A stretch of 53,934 bases of DNA from Snodgrassella alvi SCGC AB-598-O02 (GTDB lineage: Bacteria; Pseudomonadota; Gammaproteobacteria; Burkholderiales; Neisseriaceae): positions 1 to 53,934 of the forward strand of contig JAIL01000252.1 of NCBI GenBank assembly GCA_000725195.1, read 5' to 3'. Position 1 is the first letter of the stretch, and each line of letters begins with the position of its first letter. Both the position numbers and the translations under genes were made by a program. The notes beneath the pieces are model-generated. The model had not been told where the DNA came from. It did not search any database and saw only the letters and a list, made by a program, of their open reading frames with translations. Shown one piece after another: positions 7,906 through 17,420 of the stretch.

Positions 7906-9489
7906 TTAGCGTAAATCCTGCGGTAGCGGATCATGCTCTAATTGCTGCAACGGTTGTAATTTTTGACTCATATTGAGTACCTCCAATTTTTTACTATCCG
8001 TATCGCTAAAAAATTGGTCACTGTAAGGTAGTTGTGGACTGCTAATTCCTAGCCAGTTAGCTATACCATCAATGAGTTCAAATCCACTGCGACGAGCGGT
8101 AATACGTTTGCTAATGTTTCGATCGCTGTTAATGACTACGAATGGAACATGATAATTTTCAATGAAGCGGTCATTGTGGCGCAAAATACTGCTGGCACGC
8201 ACTATGCTATTTTTTTCGTAGGTGTCTTTATCGTGGCTTAAACCATGATCACTGAAATAAATTATACTGAAAGACTGACCGGTTGTTTGTAAAGCAGAAT
8301 AGATTTGTTGTAATAAGTTATCTGTTTGTTTGATGGAGTCAATATAGCAATTACTATTATTATTTTCCACATAGTGCTGTGGTGACTCTTTCAGCCGATT
8401 ACAAGGATTTGGATGAGAACCCATGGTATGCATAACAATTAATCGGGGTTGTCGTGATGGCAATGGTCGTTTTAAAACTTCTTGTAATGGTGCTAAGAGT
8501 TGGGTGTCAAAAGTTTCATCCCCAAATTCATAACCAGTTTTTTTCAGAAAGATTGTTTGATTGGCCTGATGGGCGATGGTAGAAATTGAAGTATCATATT
8601 GTCCAAGCGCACCCTGATTTGAGAGCCATACCGTTTGCAGGCCAGTTTTTTTGGCTAAAGTAATAATATTGTTTTGGATACTAAAAGATTCACCATGGCT
8701 TAAACACAGACCATGTAGTAAAGATATTGGCGTATTTGGTCCAGCAGAGTACATATTATCCATGATTATACTGGCATGGGTATCTAAAAAAGGTGTATTC
8801 GGATATTTAAAATGATACAAATGAAAATAATCTGCCCGTGCACTTTCACCAATGACCAAAACATAGTTTTGATATTTGCTCTGCACCTGATCAATTTTCC
8901 ATTGATCAGGTTTGTTCACATCCTCTTTTAGTTTCTTTAATTCGGCAAAATACGCTCGGGGCTGCAAATAAGCATCAGCAAGAAACTCTATTGGCTGCGC
9001 ACGTAAAGCAAAACCACCAACTGTATAGCCCTTACGCGCTGTTTGTATCGACATGATCAGCAAAGCCAGCAGTATAGGCAAAGCCCACCAACTTTTCCAT
9101 TGTGGTTGTGGTTGTTGTCGGCACCAGCGTACTATAATTAGTGGGATCGACGCCAGAAGTAAAGTGGAAAGACAAGTTTGCCATGATAAACTGCTTATAT
9201 ATTCACTGGCTTCAGAGGCATTGGTACTGATTAACGAAGCCACTATACCGAAACTAGGGCGCCCATAATGCGCAGCAGTAGAATGATAAAGCAGAATAAC
9301 TATAGCGCTAACCCACATGAGCGCGCGCCAACATCGTGGTAGAAAGCGGTGAACTACAATAAATACTAGCCAGGTTTCAATGATTCGGTTTGGATTGGGC
9401 GGATAAGCCAGAGCCAGAATAAGCACAATGCTATTAATAAGCAATAAAATTACAGTGATAACATAGCTTTGGGTAGAGGATAATTTCAT
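7906..9489 (-). CDS. Phosphoethanolamine transferase (CptA/EptA-like, sulfatase fold)
   Basis: A 527-aa inner-membrane enzyme that transfers phosphoethanolamine from phosphatidylethanolamine to an envelope glycan, usually lipid A or LPS core. Five hydrophobic segments occupy residues 5-150; the rest is the periplasmic catalytic domain of alkaline-phosphatase/sulfatase fold. Metal and catalytic motifs are visible: VLVIGESARADYFHLY (Glu215), the presumed nucleophile Thr253 in AGPNTPISLLHG, MHTMGSHPNPCN and YFSDHGLSHD. The NTP nucleophile context and the GESARADYFHLY motif resemble CptA/OpgE more than EptA, so LPS core is a likelier target than lipid A; this is inference. It could lower the charge of the envelope and aid resistance to cationic peptides. 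No ribosome-binding site of note was seen. It is monocistronic. Confidence 0.9.
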   Translation of the reverse strand: MKLSSTQSYVITVILLLINSIVLILALAYPPNPNRIIETWLVFIVVHRFLPRCWRALMWVSAIVILLYHSTAAHYGRPSFGIVASLISTNASEASEYISSLSWQTCLSTLLLASIPLIIVRWCRQQPQPQWKSWWALPILLALLIMSIQTARKGYTVGGFALRAQPIEFLADAYLQPRAYFAELKKLKEDVNKPDQWKIDQVQSKYQNYVLVIGESARADYFHLYHFKYPNTPFLDTHASIIMDNMYSAGPNTPISLLHGLCLSHGESFSIQNNIITLAKKTGLQTVWLSNQGALGQYDTSISTIAHQANQTIFLKKTGYEFGDETFDTQLLAPLQEVLKRPLPSRQPRLIVMHTMGSHPNPCNRLKESPQHYVENNNSNCYIDSIKQTDNLLQQIYSALQTTGQSFSIIYFSDHGLSHDKDTYEKNSIVRASSILRHNDRFIENYHVPFVVINSDRNISKRITARRSGFELIDGIANWLGISSPQLPYSDQFFSDTDSKKLEVLNMSQKLQPLQQLEHDPLPQDLR

Positions 9490-10243
9490 AAATGATAGCT
9501 CAAAATACTGCCGAGAAATATAGGATGGAAATATCAGTAAAATATAAGTAGCTGACTTAAACGGTTAGCAATAATAATACTTATACAAAACAATCATAAA
9601 TTTTTTTATTGTATCTGATAAAAATAAACTTTTAGATTTATCATTTAAATTAACTAATAAGCTAATAATTAAGTCATTGAATTGTAAAATATGGCCGTAA
9701 AAATTTAGCTTTAGGACTACAATTTCTGTTAATAATAGCTGTTTTTCATGCCTATCCCTGAACCACTACCCATCAACTGAAAAAATATTCAGAAATGTAT
9801 CACCGTGGAAAATATAGATGAAATAGCCAATTATTTTCTAAAAATTTATCAGGAGAAACAGTATCAGAAAAACATGCCTGAAACAGACTATTAAATCAAT
9901 ATATACCAATCGATTCGGATGTATTAGCTGGTTTTTGCGGTGATCATTTAAATAAGAATCACCTTAGACAAAGTAAAATAAATCAGTTAGTGATACAAAA
10001 ATTACAACTGCACAACAAATTACTAATTATAAATATGACAATTTTTTACATCAGTATAAACCGACCAGCGAGTAAGTAATATCAAGAAATAAAATTGTTT
10101 ATCTGAATCTTTATCATGTAGATAATCTTCTTATCAGTATTAATCTTTACAACAGCCATAGTGTCTGGTGTACTAACTAAAATATTATTTCCAAAACAAT
10201 TAAACTGCCTGATTGCACTAAACTTAAAGAAGACACAAAAATA
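9490..10243. other. Long AT-rich intergenic region with decayed coding sequence
   Basis: About 750 bases without an intact gene between two leftward genes. The left half (9490-9740) should hold the promoter of the phosphoethanolamine transferase. The right half carries what looks like a broken gene on the + strand, listed separately. Confidence 0.55.
9748..10079 (+). pseudogene. Possible remnant of an unrecognised gene
   Basis: From ATG 9748 the + strand reads MPIPEPLPIN, a TGA stop, then continues open as VENIDEIANYFLKIYQEKQY and onwards to a TAA near 9892. In another frame it then stays open from about 9900 (IPIDSDVLAGFCGDHLNK onwards) to a TAA at 10077. The composition is protein-like (charged, soluble), unlike nearby random AT sequence. 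The pattern fits a gene with one nonsense codon and at least one frameshift. I do not recognise the family, and chance open frames in AT-rich DNA are a real alternative. Confidence 0.3.
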
Positions 10244-10271
10244 AACCCGCTATTTTAAGTAATAACGGGTT
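10244..10271 (-). terminator. Terminator after the amino-acid-binding lipoprotein gene
   Basis: Stem AACCCGcTATT / AATAaCGGGTT (one C-A mismatch). In the leftward direction it is followed by TATTTTTGTG. It lies 24 nt beyond the stop codon of the gene it ends. Confidence 0.8.
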
Positions 10272-10294
10272 GTTACAATTTTTAATTAATAAAT

Positions 10295-11095
10295 TTAATC
10301 AGTAAAATATTTAGCATAAATCTTGTCGTACTCGCCGTTAGCACGGATTTTTTTCAATGCTTCATTTAATAATGTAGCGGTAGCAGTATCATTTTTTCTA
10401 ACCACAAAGCCATAGTGATCAGTACCGAATTCCGCAACTTTATTAATGGTCACATTACCAATACCATTTGCTTTGACATAGTTACTGATCACCGCGCCAT
10501 CAGAAACCATAGCTTCAACACCACCATTTTGTAATTCTTTAATCGCTAATGGAACAGTATCAAATCGGGCAATTTTAGGGCTTTGCGCTCCAAGAAGTTG
10601 TTGAACTGCTAAATCGCCAGTCTGACCAGTGGCGACAGCAACACGTGTCATATTTTTCAAATCAGCCAGAGCTGTGAATTTTTTATTGCTTGGTGTCAGG
10701 ACGACCATTGAAATATCAAAGTACGGATCAGTAAAGCCTAATGTTTGTTTGCGTTCATCAGTAATCGTTACCCCAGACGCGACAATATCCAAGTCGCCAT
10801 TATTCAGACTGGTGAATAATCCTTCCCAAGGTTGATCTCTGAACTCTACTTTAAAATTACCGGCTTTGGACATAGCATTTATTATGTCAATATCAAAACC
10901 AGACAGTTTGCCATCTGCTTCATGTGATTCGAATGGTGCAAATTCCGCATGGGTTCCTACGATGAATGTCTTGCTGGCCGCAGGATTCGGTTCGTTAGTT
11001 TGGCTTGCGCTGGAAGCAGTGTTATTGTTACCGCCACCGCAAGCTGCCAGTACTGTAAGACACAACACTGTGGCTAACCAGGATTTGATTTTCAT
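10295..11095 (-). CDS. ABC-transporter substrate-binding lipoprotein, family 3 (amino acid)
   Basis: A 266-aa periplasmic binding protein of the polar/charged amino-acid uptake type. The N-terminus is a lipoprotein signal (MKIKSWLATVLCLTVLAAC, lipobox LAAC with Cys19), followed by a Gly/Asn/Ser-rich linker. The mature part shows FIVGTHAEFAPFESHEADGK and LSGFDIDIINAM, the hallmark of solute-binding family 3. Next come LDIVASGVTITDERKQTLGF and the acidic ligand residues of the second lobe. No permease or ATPase gene is adjacent, so it is an orphan component whose partners must be elsewhere. The ribosome-binding site AAGGAG lies 7 nt before ATG 11095. Its 5' region contains two inverted repeats that could be operators. 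The exact ligand (for example cystine, glutamine or arginine) cannot be told. Confidence 0.9.
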   Translation of the reverse strand: MKIKSWLATVLCLTVLAACGGGNNNTASSASQTNEPNPAASKTFIVGTHAEFAPFESHEADGKLSGFDIDIINAMSKAGNFKVEFRDQPWEGLFTSLNNGDLDIVASGVTITDERKQTLGFTDPYFDISMVVLTPSNKKFTALADLKNMTRVAVATGQTGDLAVQQLLGAQSPKIARFDTVPLAIKELQNGGVEAMVSDGAVISNYVKANGIGNVTINKVAEFGTDHYGFVVRKNDTATATLLNEALKKIRANGEYDKIYAKYFTD

Positions 11096-11123
11096 AGTTT
11101 ACTCCTTGAATTATAAATTTTTG

Positions 11124-11138
11124 TCGACACAGTGTCGA
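11124..11138. promoter_or_regulatory. Small perfect palindrome upstream of the binding-protein gene
   Basis: TCGACAC-A-GTGTCGA, 7-bp arms about a single base, centred about 36 nt before the start codon at 11095. The symmetry and position suit a dimeric repressor site or a leader hairpin. Its GACAC/GTGTC core recurs in the larger palindrome next to it. Confidence 0.5.
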
Positions 11139-11143
11139 AATGT

Positions 11144-11185
11144 TGAAATAACTATTTCAGTGTGGACACTGAAATAGTTATTTCA
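11144..11185. repeat. Perfect 20-bp-arm inverted repeat upstream of the binding-protein gene
   Basis: The arms 11144-11163 and 11166-11185 are exact reverse complements around a GG spacer. Each arm also holds an internal palindrome, GAAATA-N2-TATTTC. It lies about 50-90 nt upstream of ATG 11095, so it is either in the leader RNA, where it would fold into a very stable hairpin, or it is a compound operator. No T run follows on either strand, so a plain terminator is unlikely. Confidence 0.85.
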
Positions 11186-11308
11186 TGTTAGCACACTTAA
11201 ATAAAAAACTGTGGTGACTATATTATCTTCTTGTAGACAGATTATTTATATCCGTCATCATCATTTGATATATATAGTGATAAACCGTCACAATAGAATA
11301 GCAAATAG

Positions 11309-11329
11309 CTGCTTAAGCAGTGTTATAAT
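11309..11329 (+). promoter_or_regulatory. Candidate panC promoter with palindrome in the spacer
   Basis: A perfect -10 hexamer TATAAT (11324-11329) lies 78 nt before panC. Directly upstream is the 12-bp perfect palindrome CTGCTTAAGCAG (11309-11320), where a regulator would block RNA polymerase. No good -35 hexamer is present at 17 nt, so this is a weak call. Confidence 0.4.
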
Positions 11330-11406
11330 TGTTTCCTTGAGTAAGTTATAGTTGTCGCCTTAGAGATAAAAGTAAATTGTGATAAAGCGACAGAACAGGA
11401 TTAGAA

Positions 11407-12249
11407 ATGCAAATAATATCTACTATTGCCGAATTTCAGAAATGGCGTAGGCAAGTAGAAAATGTGGCTTTCGTCCCAACAATGGGCAATTTGCACGAAG
11501 GTCATCTGTCATTGGTGCGCGAAGCAAAAAAAAATGCAGACGCAGTTGTAGTCAGTATTTTTGTAAACAGGATACAGTTTGGTGAGGGCGAAGATTTTGA
11601 TCAATATCCGCGCACATTACAGGAAGATGCTGAAAAGCTTAAAGAAGTAGGTGCTGATATAGTATTTGCGCCTGCAGAGCAAGAATTATATCCTGATGGT
11701 AAACAACATTATTTTATTGAACCACCACTGTTGCAAAATGATCTGTGTGGTAAAACTCGTCCCGGGCATTTTCGTGGTGTAGCCACAGTAGTGACAAAAC
11801 TATTTAATATTGTTCAGCCAGATGTAGCCTGCTTTGGAAAAAAAGATTATCAGCAATTAGTAATATTGACTGGTATGGTTCGTGATTTGAATATGAACAT
11901 CCGCATTGTACCTGTGGCTATCGAACGAGCCGAGGATGGCTTAGCTTTATCCAGTCGCAATGGCTATCTTTCCCCAGAGGAACGTTGTCAGGCTCCAGAA
12001 TTATTTCAAACTTTGCAAACTATGGCAACGCAGATGCAACAAGGGCATACTGATTTTATAGCTTTGGAAAAGATGGCTACTTCTAAATTAAATCAACAGG
12101 GCTGGCAGGTTGATTATATTGAAATACGTCAAGCATTGACACTGGCTAAAGCACAGAAAAGTGATAAAAATATCGTCATCTTGGCGGCTGCTGTACTAGG
12201 ACGTACCCGCCTGATTGATAATTTAGAAGTACATTTATTGCACGCGTAA
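11407..12249 (+). CDS. panC: Pantothenate synthetase
   Basis: It condenses pantoate and beta-alanine with ATP to give pantothenate, the precursor of coenzyme A, in the cytoplasm. The 280-aa length is normal. The nucleotidylyltransferase HxGH site is in [16 protein letters not shown]. It is followed by [13 protein letters not shown] (the common form is VNPTQFG; the Neisseria-like variant is used here), [18 protein letters not shown] for pantoate, FGKKDYQQL, and [15 protein letters not shown] carrying the KMSKS-like loop. It is followed 62 nt later by ftsK. panB is not nearby, so the pathway genes are not clustered here. Confidence 0.97.
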   Translation: MQIISTIAEFQKWRRQVENVAFVPTMGNLHEGHLSLVREAKKNADAVVVSIFVNRIQFGEGEDFDQYPRTLQEDAEKLKEVGADIVFAPAEQELYPDGKQHYFIEPPLLQNDLCGKTRPGHFRGVATVVTKLFNIVQPDVACFGKKDYQQLVILTGMVRDLNMNIRIVPVAIERAEDGLALSSRNGYLSPEERCQAPELFQTLQTMATQMQQGHTDFIALEKMATSKLNQQGWQVDYIEIRQALTLAKAQKSDKNIVILAAAVLGRTRLIDNLEVHLLHA

Positions 12250-12311
12250 TGGTATAAATCCGGTAATAAAACCGGATTGCAGCAAAAATTGCAAAAGGGA
12301 CGTGAACTCTT

Positions 12312-15300
12312 ATGTTGTGGATTGTATTGATTCTAATTATTGCCTGTATTGCTGCTTTATTCTGGTGGCGTAGTGTACAAGAACGCAGGTGGCAACAAGA
12401 AATGACTTATTTAACCCGGCATGAAAATCATAGCGGGGAAAATATTCATGCAGATAAAACACAACAGCTAATCCCACATCAAACTGATTTAACAGATGAT
12501 CAGATATCTGAATCACTTACACAACCTCAGTCTGCAGATTTTAAGCCATCTGAATCCGTCTCTGCAGATGCAAAAACAGATGATAATCGTTTTGAAGCAG
12601 AAAAGCAGATTTCACCATCAGCTTACAATCCAGAAAATAACGAGGTAATGGACTATACAGCTGAACCCGCCTTATCTACTACGGCAGAAGTATCACCTCA
12701 GATCACAATTACCGAGGCTGCTCCATTGCCCCCCAGAGTTTATACTGATGTTAGTTATGTACAAGTGAATCAGCTCAATTCTGCTTTGCAGCCATCAGTT
12801 GAAGTTGGAGCACATCAATATTCAGCTGAATCTCTTCATCATGCCTCTCTCCAGCAAAGCCATAATCAGGCTGACAATTTCACCGTTAAGATAACAGAAC
12901 CGAATAATGTTAATGTTTCCGTAAACATGGAAACTTCTAGTAAGACTGATCCGAGTCCATCAACTGTCGATCGAGATTTGGCAGTTATTACGCTGGAAGA
13001 AGCGACGCGAAGAATAACTAACCCGTCTCAATCTGAAGAAGAACCATATAATCACGAGCAGCTGGAAGTGGTTCAATTGAATTGGCAGCAAAAACAACAG
13101 GCACACAAACAAAAACATCCTCGTCAGTATGTAAATGAAATCACAGTAGATGACCCAATGTTGGCCAGAGTACGTTCACAAACTAAAGCTGAACAAGAGG
13201 CGTTGTTAAAACAACGTGCCTTAAAAAACTATGATCCTGAAGAACTGGAAAGAGCAACACAGCATTCTCTCGGTCAAGCACTATCTTCGCCTTCCCATTT
13301 GGCTAACGTTGTAATGCCTAGAAATTTTACATTACAGCATCATAATGATAAAAATATTATTGATGAAGAAGACATCAGGTTCAATCTAATGCGTCAGCGA
13401 CTGGCTCGCCTACGCCAAAATAATACTAATCGGGTTAAAGAAGATTTAAGCTCTATTCCGGTAATTGCAGAAGAAGAAGTTTTTTCTAATCTGGCTAAAA
13501 CTGACTCGCCGGTGAATAAACCAAAATTCCAGCGCCCAGTGGTGCGCGAAAGTGTTATACCGGCTGCAGCGCGCATCGGTGAACAACAAGCCGTACAAGT
13601 TATGGTGCCAGCCAGTGATACTGGAACTATAAATCCGGCCAATGATATAGCCTTAGATCGACATGTACCTTTATCCACACGCTTTACACCGTTTCGTTCT
13701 ATACCTGAAGCACATAAACCAAGAGTTGAAGTTGTTCGGTCTGAAACTAGTCAGCCTGAGGCGGCTGAGAATAATCAAATCAATAATTTTAATCATGAGA
13801 CAAACCATGTAACAACTAGAAATTCATCAGTTGCGACTGCTAAAAAATTCCAAGAAACGACTACTAAAGCTGCATATGTCCATGTAGCTTTTCCGCATCC
13901 AATCTCAACTGACGAACAGCAATCTGAAAATAGTCGTGATCAAAATGTCTATTCCTCTAACGTTAGCACCAATGGTATAGATGACAGTTATACAGGAGCA
14001 GAAGCGCATGATATACATTCATCGCAAGCAACGGTGAACTTATCAAATCCTTTTCAGTATATTGAAGAAGTCAATGAAGTTAAAGCTCAGCCTACTAAAC
14101 CGATATGGTATTTGGCTGATGATGAAAATGAAATTTTAAATGCAGAAATTGCTGTTTCAGCCGGTCAGATTGCTCAGCAACTCCAGCAAAACCAGAATCT
14201 GAGAGCTGATTTGCGGACAAATCAGTCATTAGATACCAGTTTACCTGATAATTTTACTGTACCGGACAATAATCATCTAACGAAAAATAGATTACAACCT
14301 CAATTACAGTCTCACAATGCAAACCATCCGCCAGCTATTTCGGTAAATACCTATCAACCGTCAGCATTACACCTTATAGCTACCTTACCCAGCTTAGAAT
14401 TACTGTTACCAGCACACTATGATGCAGCTGCTCAGCAAAGCGAAGAAACTTTGCTGGAAAATGGTATAACTATTGAAGAAAAACTAGCCGAATTTAAAGT
14501 TAAAGTAAGAGTTGTCGATGCTTTTGCCGGTCCGGTTATTACACGTTATGAAATAGAACCAGCACAAGGGGTGCGTGGCAGTCAGGTAGTCAATCTAGAA
14601 AAAGATTTAGCGCGTAGTTTGGGATTTTCCGCTATTCGTATAGTAGAAACCATACCCGGTAAGACCTATATGGGTATTGAGCTGCCTAATCCAAAACGGC
14701 AAGTTATCCGTCTTAGTGAAATTTTAACTGCTCCGGTATTTCAGCAGTCTCATTCCAAATTGACATTGGCTCTGGGACAAGGCATTACCGGTCAGCCAAT
14801 TGTTACTGATCTGGCTAAAGCGCCTCATTTATTAGTTGCCGGGACAACTGGTTCAGGTAAGTCAGTTGGCGTTAATGCCATGATTTTATCCCTGCTATTT
14901 AAAGCCACACCAGAAGATGTGCGTCTGATTATGATTGACCCAAAAATGCTGGAACTAAGTATTTATGAAGGTATTCCGCATTTATTGGCACCTGTGGTGA
15001 CTGATATGAAATTGGCTGCTAATGCACTTACCTGGTGTGTTAATGAAATGGAAAAACGCTACCGGCTTATGAGTCATATCGGTGTACGTAATTTGGCTGG
15101 ATTCAATCAAAAAGTAGCCGAAATGGCAGCAGTAGGCAGAAAACTGGTTAATCCGTTTTCATTGAATCCAAATGATCCTGAGCCTTTGGAAAAATTACCC
15201 TATATTGTGGTAGTGGTGGATGAATTTGCTGATCTGATGATGACTGCGGGTAAAAAAATTGAAGAATTGATCGCTCGTCTAGCGCAAAAAGCGCGTGCTG

Positions 15301-15869
15301 CTGGAATTCACTTAATTCTGGCTACTCAACGTCCTAGTGTAGATGTTATCACCGGCCTGATTAAAGCAAATATTCCTACCCGTATTGCATTTCAAGTATC
15401 CAGTAAAGTCGACAGTCGCACTATTCTTGATCAAATGGGCGCAGAAAATCTGCTGGGTCAAGGTGATATGTTATTTTTGCCTCCAGGAACAGCGTATCCT
15501 GAAAGGGTACATGGTGCATTTGTTGCTGATGAGGAAGTGCATCGGGTCGTCAATTATCTAAAACAATTTGGTGAGCCGCAGTACATTGATGATATTTTAA
15601 CCGCAGGGGTAGGAGAAGAGGATTTATTTAGCAATGCTTCTTCCCGCAACGTAGATGATGATCAGGATCCTTTATATGATGATGCTGTAGCATTGGTAGT
15701 GAAAACAAGAAAAGCCAGCATCTCATCTGTGCAGCGTCATCTGCGTATCGGTTATAACCGTGCTGCCAGACTGGTTGAACAGATGGAGGCCGAAGGAGTG
15801 GTTTCCGCACCGGAAGGAAATGGTAATCGTACCGTTTTGGCACCACAAAATAATCATCTGGATGGTTAA
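12312..15869 (+). CDS. ftsK: DNA translocase FtsK with single N-terminal membrane span and very long linker
   Basis: An 1185-aa septal DNA translocase that pumps chromosome termini and activates XerCD at dif. The N-terminus has only one hydrophobic helix (residues 2-19), not the four of E. coli FtsK. Residues 30-700 form a low-complexity linker rich in Gln, Asn, Glu, Thr and Ser. The conserved C-terminus comprises the alpha domain (about 705-800), the RecA-like beta domain with Walker A GTTGSGKS near residue 844 and Walker [12 protein letters not shown] near 970, and the winged-helix gamma domain at about 1115-1180 ([20 protein letters not shown]), which reads KOPS sites. The ribosome-binding site is AAAAGGGA, 8 nt before ATG. 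A long hairpin follows the stop. Confidence 0.95.
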   Translation: MLWIVLILIIACIAALFWWRSVQERRWQQEMTYLTRHENHSGENIHADKTQQLIPHQTDLTDDQISESLTQPQSADFKPSESVSADAKTDDNRFEAEKQISPSAYNPENNEVMDYTAEPALSTTAEVSPQITITEAAPLPPRVYTDVSYVQVNQLNSALQPSVEVGAHQYSAESLHHASLQQSHNQADNFTVKITEPNNVNVSVNMETSSKTDPSPSTVDRDLAVITLEEATRRITNPSQSEEEPYNHEQLEVVQLNWQQKQQAHKQKHPRQYVNEITVDDPMLARVRSQTKAEQEALLKQRALKNYDPEELERATQHSLGQALSSPSHLANVVMPRNFTLQHHNDKNIIDEEDIRFNLMRQRLARLRQNNTNRVKEDLSSIPVIAEEEVFSNLAKTDSPVNKPKFQRPVVRESVIPAAARIGEQQAVQVMVPASDTGTINPANDIALDRHVPLSTRFTPFRSIPEAHKPRVEVVRSETSQPEAAENNQINNFNHETNHVTTRNSSVATAKKFQETTTKAAYVHVAFPHPISTDEQQSENSRDQNVYSSNVSTNGIDDSYTGAEAHDIHSSQATVNLSNPFQYIEEVNEVKAQPTKPIWYLADDENEILNAEIAVSAGQIAQQLQQNQNLRADLRTNQSLDTSLPDNFTVPDNNHLTKNRLQPQLQSHNANHPPAISVNTYQPSALHLIATLPSLELLLPAHYDAAAQQSEETLLENGITIEEKLAEFKVKVRVVDAFAGPVITRYEIEPAQGVRGSQVVNLEKDLARSLGFSAIRIVETIPGKTYMGIELPNPKRQVIRLSEILTAPVFQQSHSKLTLALGQGITGQPIVTDLAKAPHLLVAGTTGSGKSVGVNAMILSLLFKATPEDVRLIMIDPKMLELSIYEGIPHLLAPVVTDMKLAANALTWCVNEMEKRYRLMSHIGVRNLAGFNQKVAEMAAVGRKLVNPFSLNPNDPEPLEKLPYIVVVVDEFADLMMTAGKKIEELIARLAQKARAAGIHLILATQRPSVDVITGLIKANIPTRIAFQVSSKVDSRTILDQMGAENLLGQGDMLFLPPGTAYPERVHGAFVADEEVHRVVNYLKQFGEPQYIDDILTAGVGEEDLFSNASSRNVDDDQDPLYDDAVALVVKTRKASISSVQRHLRIGYNRAARLVEQMEAEGVVSAPEGNGNRTVLAPQNNHLDG

Positions 15870-15916
15870 ATTAAATAAATTAAAGATTAATCATTGATTT
15901 TAAATCTGATACCAGT

Positions 15917-15968
15917 ATTAATCCCGTTAAATATTCACTGATTCGTGAAATGATTTAACGGGATTAAT
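15917..15968 (+). terminator. Long hairpin after ftsK
   Basis: A perfect 16-bp stem (15917-15932 with 15953-15968; core AATCCCGTTAAAT), with a second TTCAC/GTGAA stem inside the loop. It lies 48 nt after the ftsK stop. The T run is poor (TGTATAT), so it may act as a terminator or as an mRNA 3' stabiliser. Confidence 0.7.
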
Positions 15969-16222
15969 TGTATATAGATAAATCGCAAATTTAATCAATC
16001 ATATAAATAATTAATCTTTCTTTATAAATAATCTCATTTATTTGGTAATAATAAAGAATTCTAGTGAAAACCTACAATTTAATTCCTAATTTTTAATAAA
16101 AGTAATCTATTGTTTTTAAAGATAAAATAACATTCTTCCTGTCATTTTAGCCTTAATATGGCAACTGTAATTACATAATTTATAGCAACTTTTTACAGGA
16201 TAAAATTACAGGAGAGTAACTA

Positions 16223-16600
16223 ATGATTGAATCCTACAAACGATTCTGGCATAACATTCTGAATTTTTCAGGAACCTCTAACCGTGCTGATTATTGGTGG
16301 CCGATCGTGCTTAACTATATTCTTGGAATGATTTTATTATTTGCTGTTGAAAAAATGCTGGGACATCCGATTAATGATATTTATACATGGGGCGACTGGA
16401 CAATTAATTTTGTTGCGCTGGTAATCGGTTTTGTTGTATGGATAGCGACTTTGTCACTTCAGTTCAGACGGCTGCATGACACTAACCATTCTGCATGGTG
16501 GATTCTGATCACTCTTATACCGGTCATCGGACAAATCTGGTTTATCATACTGATGCTATTGCCAGGTAAGCCAAACCGTTTTGAGCAAAGGTTATTCTAG
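16223..16600 (+). CDS. DUF805 family inner-membrane protein
   Basis: A 125-aa membrane protein with the DUF805 pattern: an aromatic amphipathic N-terminus (YKRFWHNILNFSGTSNRADYWW), hydrophobic helices around residues 26-45, 58-80 and 92-112, and the family signature LSLQFRRLHDTNHSAWW before the last helix. The C-terminus ends in LLPGKPNRF, also typical. A strong ribosome-binding site (ACAGGAG) precedes ATG 16223. The function of DUF805 proteins is unknown; members are common in proteobacteria and their phages. The gene stands alone between ftsK and the effector-immunity region. The 230 bases after it carry only AT-rich sequence. Confidence 0.9.
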   Translation: MIESYKRFWHNILNFSGTSNRADYWWPIVLNYILGMILLFAVEKMLGHPINDIYTWGDWTINFVALVIGFVVWIATLSLQFRRLHDTNHSAWWILITLIPVIGQIWFIILMLLPGKPNRFEQRLF

Positions 16601-16959
16601 TATTTTGTGGAGATTCCGTATGGAAAATAATAAAGAATTAAAACTAATAGTTTAGTTTTATCTTTATTTAGTTAGTGGCTTATTTATATATATTATGATG
16701 ATAAAAATAAGCCACTAATTGAAAAATTTATTGCCATTGTAAAAATGTCAACGATACATTTTCATTTTGAATTATAAGAAGATAACAACAAGATTGGCAG
16801 GGTGAAATAAATAATTACATTTTTCTTATATTTTCATTTAAATTTTAATTTGAAAAATATCTAATTTATTTTAAAGATTTATGATGAAAATCATATATCT
16901 ATTTTAAAATATATGATTTTCCTTAAAAGATATGTAACTAATAATAATATCTCATTTAT

Positions 16960-17301
16960 TTACTTGTATGAAACACTTCTTGATATTAAATAGATATCAA
17001 CACCACTCATTGAACATTCTTCATAAGAAGCATCATTATTAGTAATGGTTTCATAACTATTTCCTATTGAATCATAAAAAATAAAGTGATAGATTTGGGT
17101 ATATAAGCCTTTTGCTTTTTTCTCAGATGCTAATAATGTTATCTTAGTTTTAGGTTTATTTAAATTTTCGATAGCAACTATACCAGCATTTTGTAACCAG
17201 ACTTCACTCATTTTCATTGGCCAGGAATGGCAATCAGGCCCTTTAGCAAAGCTTAATATAGGCAAGACTGCTAATAGTGTTACTAGGAAAAATTTTTTCA
17301 C
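16960..17301 (-). CDS. Putative periplasmic immunity protein, duplicated copy
   Basis: A 113-aa secreted protein. Residues 1-19 form a signal peptide ending SFA-KG. The mature part begins KGPDCHSWP and carries three cysteines. It is nearly identical in pattern to the neighbouring copy at 17547-17888: the stretch ITLLASEKKAKGLYTQIYHF and the ending SGVDIYLISRSVS are shared. The start is GTG 17301, preceded by AAGGA. Because the other copy sits directly beside an L,D-transpeptidase-fold effector, an immunity role (a Tldi1-like inhibitor in the periplasm) is the best guess; I do not recognise the family by name with certainty. This copy has diverged more around residues 26-50 and no longer has an intact effector next to it, only a 3' relic. 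Confidence 0.65.
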   Translation of the reverse strand: MKKFFLVTLLAVLPILSFAKGPDCHSWPMKMSEVWLQNAGIVAIENLNKPKTKITLLASEKKAKGLYTQIYHFIFYDSIGNSYETITNNDASYEECSMSGVDIYLISRSVSYK

Positions 17302-17327
17302 TTTTCTTCATCCTTAGATTTTATCTA

Positions 17328-17402
17328 TTATGCTATTACTTCTAGAATTTTATCACCGCTGTTCCACATATCTTTTCGATACTTTTTATCTAGAATTATA
17401 CA
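17328..17402 (-). pseudogene. 3' relic of the Tlde1-like effector gene
   Basis: Seventy-five bases upstream of the first immunity copy still encode CIILDKKYRKDMWNSGDKIL and the ending EVIA-stop. This is almost the same as the last 24 residues of the intact effector (CIILYTKYRKDMWNSGDKIL). An in-frame TAA sits immediately before the first Cys codon, and upstream sequence is unrelated. It is therefore a fragment carried along in the tandem duplication, not a working gene. Confidence 0.85.
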
Positions 17403-17420
17403 TTACATCTTGCTGATATA

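Larger units (their letters stand above)
16832..17402. repeat. Tandem duplication unit 1 (immunity gene plus effector 3' end)
   Basis: About 571 bases that match unit 2 (17421-17989) along their whole length with scattered substitutions. Each unit contains, from left to right, an AT-rich segment with a 13-bp-arm hairpin (16886-16921 here), a secreted-protein gene, and the last 24 codons plus stop of the Tlde1-like gene. Only 18 bases separate the units. Confidence 0.9.
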
